Shown piece after piece: positions 60,254-64,000 of a stretch of DNA of 64,000 bases. Each line of letters opens with the position of its first letter. The stretch's first letter is position 1. The position numbers and the translations under genes were made by a program. The stretch comes from JACCVG01 sp963790245 (GTDB lineage Bacteria > Actinomycetota > Thermoleophilia > Solirubrobacterales > Thermoleophilaceae): assembly GCA_963790245.1 (NCBI GenBank), contig CAWBNP010000002.1:744001-808000 (forward strand), given 5' to 3'. Below the pieces are notes generated by a model that saw nothing but the letters and a program-made list of their open reading frames with translations, had not been told where the DNA came from and did not search any database.

Positions 60254-61609
60254 GTGGACCACGAGCAACTGCGGACGACCGTGCGGGCCCTGATGCCTCG
60301 TGCGCGCGAGGACCTCGAGGCCCTGGTGGCGATCCCGAGCGTCGCCGACCCGCGCCTCTACCCGCCCGAGCGGTGCATCGAGGCGGCCGAGTACGTCCGT
60401 GATGCGATCGCCGACGCCGGGCTGAACGACGCGCGGCTGATCGACATGCCGGACGGCCACCCGGCCGTCTTTGGCGAGCGACGGGGGCCCGACGGAGCGC
60501 CGACCGTCCTCCTCTACTGTCACTACGACGTCCAGCCGCCGCTCGACGACGCGGCGTGGGACAGCCCGCCGTTCGAGCTGACCGAGCGCGATGGCCGCTG
60601 GTACGGCCGCGGCTCGGCCGACTGCAAGGGCAATATCGTGCTCCACCTGACCGCCCTGAGAGCGCTCGGCGACGAGCTGCCGGTCGGCGTCAAGCTGATC
60701 GCTGAGGGCGCCGAGGAACAGGGCACAGGCGGCATTGAGCAGTTCGTACCGCGGTCAGCCGACCTGCTCGAGGCCGACGCGATCATCGTCGCGGATGCAG
60801 GCAACGTCGCACTCGGCGTTCCGACGCTGACGACAACCCTGCGCGGTGTCGTGAGCGTCACCGTAACGGTACGGACACTCGCCGGCGAGATCCACTCAGG
60901 GATGTACGGCGGGGCCGCTCCCGACGCGCTGCTCGCGATGATCAGGATGCTGGCGACCCTGACCGACGAACGCGGAGATGTGACGATCGCCGGCGTGCCG
61001 GCCAATCAGGCGTGGCAGGGCGCCGGATATCCCGAGGATCGCTTCCGCACCGACGCCGGAATCCTGCCCGGCGTCGAGGTGATCGGCTCCGGAGCGGTTG
61101 CGGACATGCTCTGGGCGCGGCCCTCGGTCACCGTCCTCGGGATCGATTGCCCGCCCATCGTCGGGTCGTTGCCCTCGCTCCAGCCGTGCGCGAGCGCGAG
61201 GGTGAGTCTGCGGATCCCGCCGGGATCAGACCCGGCCGCCACGCTCGATCACCTCGCCGCCCATCTTCGCGCCGTCGCGCCGTGGGGAGCGGAGGTCGAG
61301 ATCGACCCCGACATCCCGGGTGCTCCGTTCCAGGCCGCCGTCGACGGGCCCGCCTATGCGGTCATGCGCGAGGCGATGCATGGTGCCTACGGCATCGAGC
61401 CGGCGAGCGCCGGTCAGGGCGGCTCGATCCCGCTCTGCAACGTTCTCGCCGAGACGCTCCCCCGCGCCGAGATAATGCTGCTGGGCGTCGAGGAGCCCGG
61501 CTGCCTGATCCACGCCCCGAACGAGAGCCTGGATCCATCCGAGCTGGAGTCGATGGCGCTCGCCGAGGCCCTCTTCCTCGTCAGCTACGGGGCGACCGCG
61601 ACCGCCTGA
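60254..61609 (+). CDS. M20-family metallopeptidase (dipeptidase-like)
   Basis: A 451-residue zinc hydrolase. 'VLLYCHYDVQPP' supplies His and Asp ligands, 'YGRGSADCKGNIVLHL' the bridging Asp, 'LIAEGAEEQGTGG' the catalytic and metal glutamates, and 'GCLIHAPNESLD' a C-terminal His ligand; the dimerisation lid is in the middle. Typical of dipeptidases and aminoacylases. It starts with a GTG after 'GGGGAGAATGGAAGC'. It is divergent from the A-T-R gene, 57 nt apart, and could be related to its product, though that is conjecture. Confidence 0.9.
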   Translation: MDHEQLRTTVRALMPRAREDLEALVAIPSVADPRLYPPERCIEAAEYVRDAIADAGLNDARLIDMPDGHPAVFGERRGPDGAPTVLLYCHYDVQPPLDDAAWDSPPFELTERDGRWYGRGSADCKGNIVLHLTALRALGDELPVGVKLIAEGAEEQGTGGIEQFVPRSADLLEADAIIVADAGNVALGVPTLTTTLRGVVSVTVTVRTLAGEIHSGMYGGAAPDALLAMIRMLATLTDERGDVTIAGVPANQAWQGAGYPEDRFRTDAGILPGVEVIGSGAVADMLWARPSVTVLGIDCPPIVGSLPSLQPCASARVSLRIPPGSDPAATLDHLAAHLRAVAPWGAEVEIDPDIPGAPFQAAVDGPAYAVMREAMHGAYGIEPASAGQGGSIPLCNVLAETLPRAEIMLLGVEEPGCLIHAPNESLDPSELESMALAEALFLVSYGATATA

Positions 61610-63174
61610 GCGCCTTCGAGCTCGTCCGCGGGCGGCCGACGGCGGATCAGGATCAAGGCGAGGATGACACCGGCGGCGGCCACCCCGGCCCCCACCATCA
61701 GCCCGCCCGCGATCCCCTCCGAGAAGGCGTCACGCGCGACGGCCTCGAGCGTGGTGCGCGCCTTGGACCCGAATCCCTCGAGCGCGGATGCTGTGGTCGT
61801 CGACCCCGCGAGGATCCCGTCGATCGCCGTCGCGCGCTCGGTGGTCAGGTCAATCCCGTTCGCGGCCGCTCCCGAGATCGTCGTCGAGAGCTGGATCGCG
61901 TTGAAGGCGGCCCCGGTCACGGCGATGCCGAGCGAGATGCCGATGCTCGAGAGCGAGGTGAACAGACCGCCGGCGGATCCGGCCACGCGGGTCGGCACGG
62001 CGTTCATCGCCGCCAGGTTCATCGGCGTCAGTGCGAGCCCCGTGCCGAACCCGAGCAACGCCATCGCGACGATCCCCGAGGGATCGAGTGAGAGCAGGTA
62101 GAGACCGGCGGCAGCGATTGCGGCGCCCAGCGCGAGCGGCGGGAGCGTTCCGATCCGATCGGCGATCGGACCGCCGAGCGGGAGGCCCACGACCAGGGCG
62201 CCGGTGAGCGGCAGGAGCAGGATGCCGACCTGGACGGCAGTCTTGCCATCTAGCTCTTGGAGGTAGATCGGCAACAGGAACATCGCCGCGATCAGCGCGA
62301 AGTTGATGACAAACAGGACGATCGTCGCGCCCGCGAAGTTGCGCCGCCGAAACAGCCCGAGATCGACAAGCGGGGCGGGCGACCTGCGCTCCCAGACAAC
62401 GAACATGGCGCCGAGCAGGAGCGCGGCCGCGAGCAGCACGATCGTCTGCGGCGCGCCGAAGCCCCAGATCGGCCCCTGGATGATGCCGAGCGTCAGCGCT
62501 CCGAGCGCGGCGGCCACGAGCGCCACCCCCACGCTGTCAATCCGTCGCTCGGCCGTCTCGTCGCGGGACTCCTCGGCTGCCCAGAGCGTCACCACCGCGG
62601 TCCCGACGGCGACGATCACGCAGGCCCAGAAGATCCACCGCCAGCTGACCTCGCTGGTCAAGGCGCCTCCGACGAGCGGCCCGATCGCCTGGGCGACCGC
62701 GCTCGCGGCGCCCCAGATCCCGATCGGGAGCCCACGCTCGGCGGGTGGATAGGCGTTCACGACGATCGACAGCGAGGCGGGCAGCAGGGCCGCCGCGCCG
62801 AGACCGGCGACGCCGACGCCACCGATCGCGACCAGGGCGCCCGGAGCCAGCGCGGCGATCGTCGACCCCACCGCCATCAGGCCAGTGCCGATGATCAGCA
62901 CCCGCCGGCGTCCGAAGAGGTCCGCCAGCCGCCCGGCCACGATCAAGGACGCCGACATCACGAGCGTGAAGATCGTCGCGATCCACTGGAGCTCGGCGAT
63001 CGACGCGCCGAGCTCGGTGTGCAAAGTCGGGATCGAGACCGCGATCGCCGAGATCGGGAACGTCGTCAGCGCCGAGGCCGCCGCCATCGCGAGCAGGGTC
63101 GGGCCGCGACGGGAACGGCCGTCGCCGGGTCGGCGGTGAAGCGAGTGATGGATCCCCGCGCGGAGCAGTGCCAT
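61585..63174 (-). CDS. DHA2-type major facilitator exporter
   Basis: A 529-residue protein with about 14 membrane helices. The MFS motif A occurs in 'VAGRLADLFGRRRVLIIG', the antiporter motif C-like 'GIWGAASAVAQAIGPLVGG' and 'SWRWIFWACVIVAVG' are characteristic of EmrB/QacA drug:H+ antiporters. A TTG at 63186 is possible, but the ATG at 63174 is used. The last 25 nt overlap the convergent M20 gene. It could export the A-T-R product or toxic compounds; there is no direct evidence for either. Confidence 0.9.
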   Translation of the reverse strand: MALLRAGIHHSLHRRPGDGRSRRGPTLLAMAAASALTTFPISAIAVSIPTLHTELGASIAELQWIATIFTLVMSASLIVAGRLADLFGRRRVLIIGTGLMAVGSTIAALAPGALVAIGGVGVAGLGAAALLPASLSIVVNAYPPAERGLPIGIWGAASAVAQAIGPLVGGALTSEVSWRWIFWACVIVAVGTAVVTLWAAEESRDETAERRIDSVGVALVAAALGALTLGIIQGPIWGFGAPQTIVLLAAALLLGAMFVVWERRSPAPLVDLGLFRRRNFAGATIVLFVINFALIAAMFLLPIYLQELDGKTAVQVGILLLPLTGALVVGLPLGGPIADRIGTLPPLALGAAIAAAGLYLLSLDPSGIVAMALLGFGTGLALTPMNLAAMNAVPTRVAGSAGGLFTSLSSIGISLGIAVTGAAFNAIQLSTTISGAAANGIDLTTERATAIDGILAGSTTTASALEGFGSKARTTLEAVARDAFSEGIAGGLMVGAGVAAAGVILALILIRRRPPADELEGAQAVAVAP

Positions 63175-63244
63175 CGCGAGCGGCAACCTAACCGATCGGC
63201 GGGTCGCGGCCCGAAAGGCGTTTCAGACGGTGAGTCGAACTTAG

Positions 63245-63608
63245 TGGAGACGGTGGGAATCGAACCCACGTCCGCGGTCGGGTACGAACAGCTTCTACGA
63301 GCGTAGCCGGAGCTCTGTATCTCGCTCCCCGATCGCCGCTCTGGCAGGGTGGCGGGGAGCCAGCCTCCTTAGATTTCCCCGCACCGCCGGAGACGCTCGG
63401 TGCGGGTGGAGCCCGTTGTTGATGCCGGATTTCCACCCCACGGGCCGAGGGCGGGCCGACACCTCACTCGCTTAGTTGTTGCTAAGCAGCGAGGGCGTAC
63501 TCGTGAGAGTCCGCACTTATGGTTTTCCCGGTTGTTTTACGAGGCCGACCGGGGACCTCGGCTCGCAACTGCTCGCACGAGACAACCACGTCGAAGCCTG
63601 TCGTCCCC
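63245..63608 (-). ncRNA. ssrA: Transfer-messenger RNA (tmRNA)
   Basis: A 364-nt one-piece tmRNA. The 5' GGGGACG pairs with 3' CGTCTCC to form the tRNA-like acceptor, with a T-arm GTGGGTTCGATTCCCAC and discriminator A; CCA is not encoded. The open frame after 'AACCATAAGT' encodes the tag A-D-S-H-E-Y-A-L-A-A and stops at TAG. ADSH...YALAA is of actinobacterial type, and the tag is degraded by ClpXP-like proteases. It rescues stalled ribosomes together with SmpB (not in window) and complements arfB. Confidence 0.96.
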
Positions 63609-63623
63609 GTATGAGCAGATCCC

Positions 63624-63629
63624 ATTCTA
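63624..63629 (-). promoter_or_regulatory. Possible -10 element for tmRNA
   Basis: TAGAAT on the minus strand lies about 15 nt before the mature 5' end, allowing for a leader removed by RNase P. It overlaps the stop of the SHOCT gene. No good -35 box is seen, so this is tentative. Confidence 0.3.
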
Positions 63630-64000
63630 CAGCCCGAGCAGCTTCTTCTTGGCCTGATCGAACTCGGCCTGGGTCAGCGCCCCGCCGGTGCGGAGCTCGG
63701 CGAGCTTGGTCAGCTCGGCCGTCAGATCCGATGAGCTCGCGGCGACGGTCGTCGATCCGCGATTCAGAGCGTGCTGCTGGAGCGTTGTCGCGAGCTCGCC
63801 CATGCCGAGCGAACCGAGCACGTCGCCGACCCGCTTGGCCTGAGCGGGATCGAGCTCACTCCCGCTCAGGTCGATGGTGGTTACAGACGAATCGCCTGAT
63901 GACATCAGCTCGGCCGCCGCCGCTCGTCCCGCCCCGGCGAAGACCGCGCCGATCAACCCCGGCAGCCCCATCGCTCCGAACACGCAGCCGAGGGCGACGC
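63627..64000 (-). CDS. SHOCT-domain protein (N-terminus cut by window edge)
   Basis: At least 123 residues, open to the right edge. The start of the visible part is hydrophobic ('VFGAMGLPGLIGAVFAGAGR'), perhaps a membrane segment, followed by a middle region and a C-terminal SHOCT domain ('LTKLAELRTGGALTQAEFDQAKKKLLGL' in two halves), a short motif that mediates oligomerisation and binding to other proteins. An apparent GTG start at 63983 lies inside the hydrophobic stretch, so the real start is probably outside the window. It is on the same strand as tmRNA and just upstream of it. Confidence 0.75.
   Translation of the reverse strand, partial: VALGCVFGAMGLPGLIGAVFAGAGRAAAAELMSSGDSSVTTIDLSGSELDPAQAKRVGDVLGSLGMGELATTLQQHALNRGSTTVAASSSDLTAELTKLAELRTGGALTQAEFDQAKKKLLGL

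Noticed and set aside
57197..63174. Full NRPS biosynthetic cluster
   Set aside because: Only one A-T-R protein is present, with no condensation domains, tailoring genes or phosphopantetheinyl transferase; the peptidase and exporter links are context only.

Overview
The window is a GC-rich bacterial chromosome segment with tightly packed genes, many 1-11 nt overlaps and frequent GTG/TTG starts. It suggests a Gram-positive actinobacterium, probably of the Thermoleophilia/Solirubrobacterales type. The clues are an actinobacterial-style tmRNA tag (ADSHEYALAA), a c-di-AMP riboswitch ahead of an Rpf-like cell-wall hydrolase, hydrolase-cyclase fusions, tandem exported ferritin-like proteins and System I cytochrome c maturation with a cysteine-type CcmE. 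The taxon is an inference; no rRNA is present.

Region 1 (1-6.5 kb): the end of a ccm locus (ccmE, partial ccmF), a c-di-AMP riboswitch controlling a secreted peptidoglycan hydrolase, an ArfB-like ribosome rescue factor, a secreted subtilase and two tandem ferritin-like proteins. Region 2 (6.5-20.7 kb) is accessory: a rifampicin-monooxygenase-like flavoprotein, an amidase and a NylB-like serine hydrolase, a RibD/DHFR-like reductase, then an overlapping AttH/CrtC-like - FAD oxidoreductase - broken histidine kinase - FAD oxidoreductase operon, a hydrolase-cyclase fusion and an intact histidine kinase paralogous to the broken one. Sequence next to tRNA-Gly(CCC) is related to the 3' end of that kinase gene.

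Region 3 (20.8-50 kb) is mostly core: L,D-transpeptidase, the thioredoxin-like and CcmH members of cytochrome c maturation, argS, rlmH, an M48 protease, a Ser/Thr kinase, tgt, the glycolytic run gap-pgk-tpiA-gpmI, an M1-like lipoprotein peptidase, rapZ, uvrC, a small Tad-pilus-like operon (two TadE-like proteins, a P-loop protein, a Cys-rich exported protein), a TadG-like/VanY/SLT fusion, uppP, ppa, an MscS channel and bcp. yvcK and whiA, usually found beside rapZ in actinobacteria, are not in the interval.

Region 4 (50-64 kb): an amine-oxidase-like flavoenzyme coupled to a second hydrolase-cyclase whose hydrolase domain has lost its nucleophile, a TetR-MpaB pair with a candidate operator, ahcY, a free-standing adenylation-thiolation-reductase enzyme, an M20 peptidase, a DHA2-type exporter, tmRNA and a SHOCT protein cut by the window edge. 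No CRISPR array, integrase, transposase or prophage genes were recognised. The most unusual items are the A-T-R enzyme, the TadG-VanY-SLT fusion with its Tad-like neighbours, the overlapping FAD/AttH operon with its kinase relic, and the repeat between the kinase tail and the tRNA flank.
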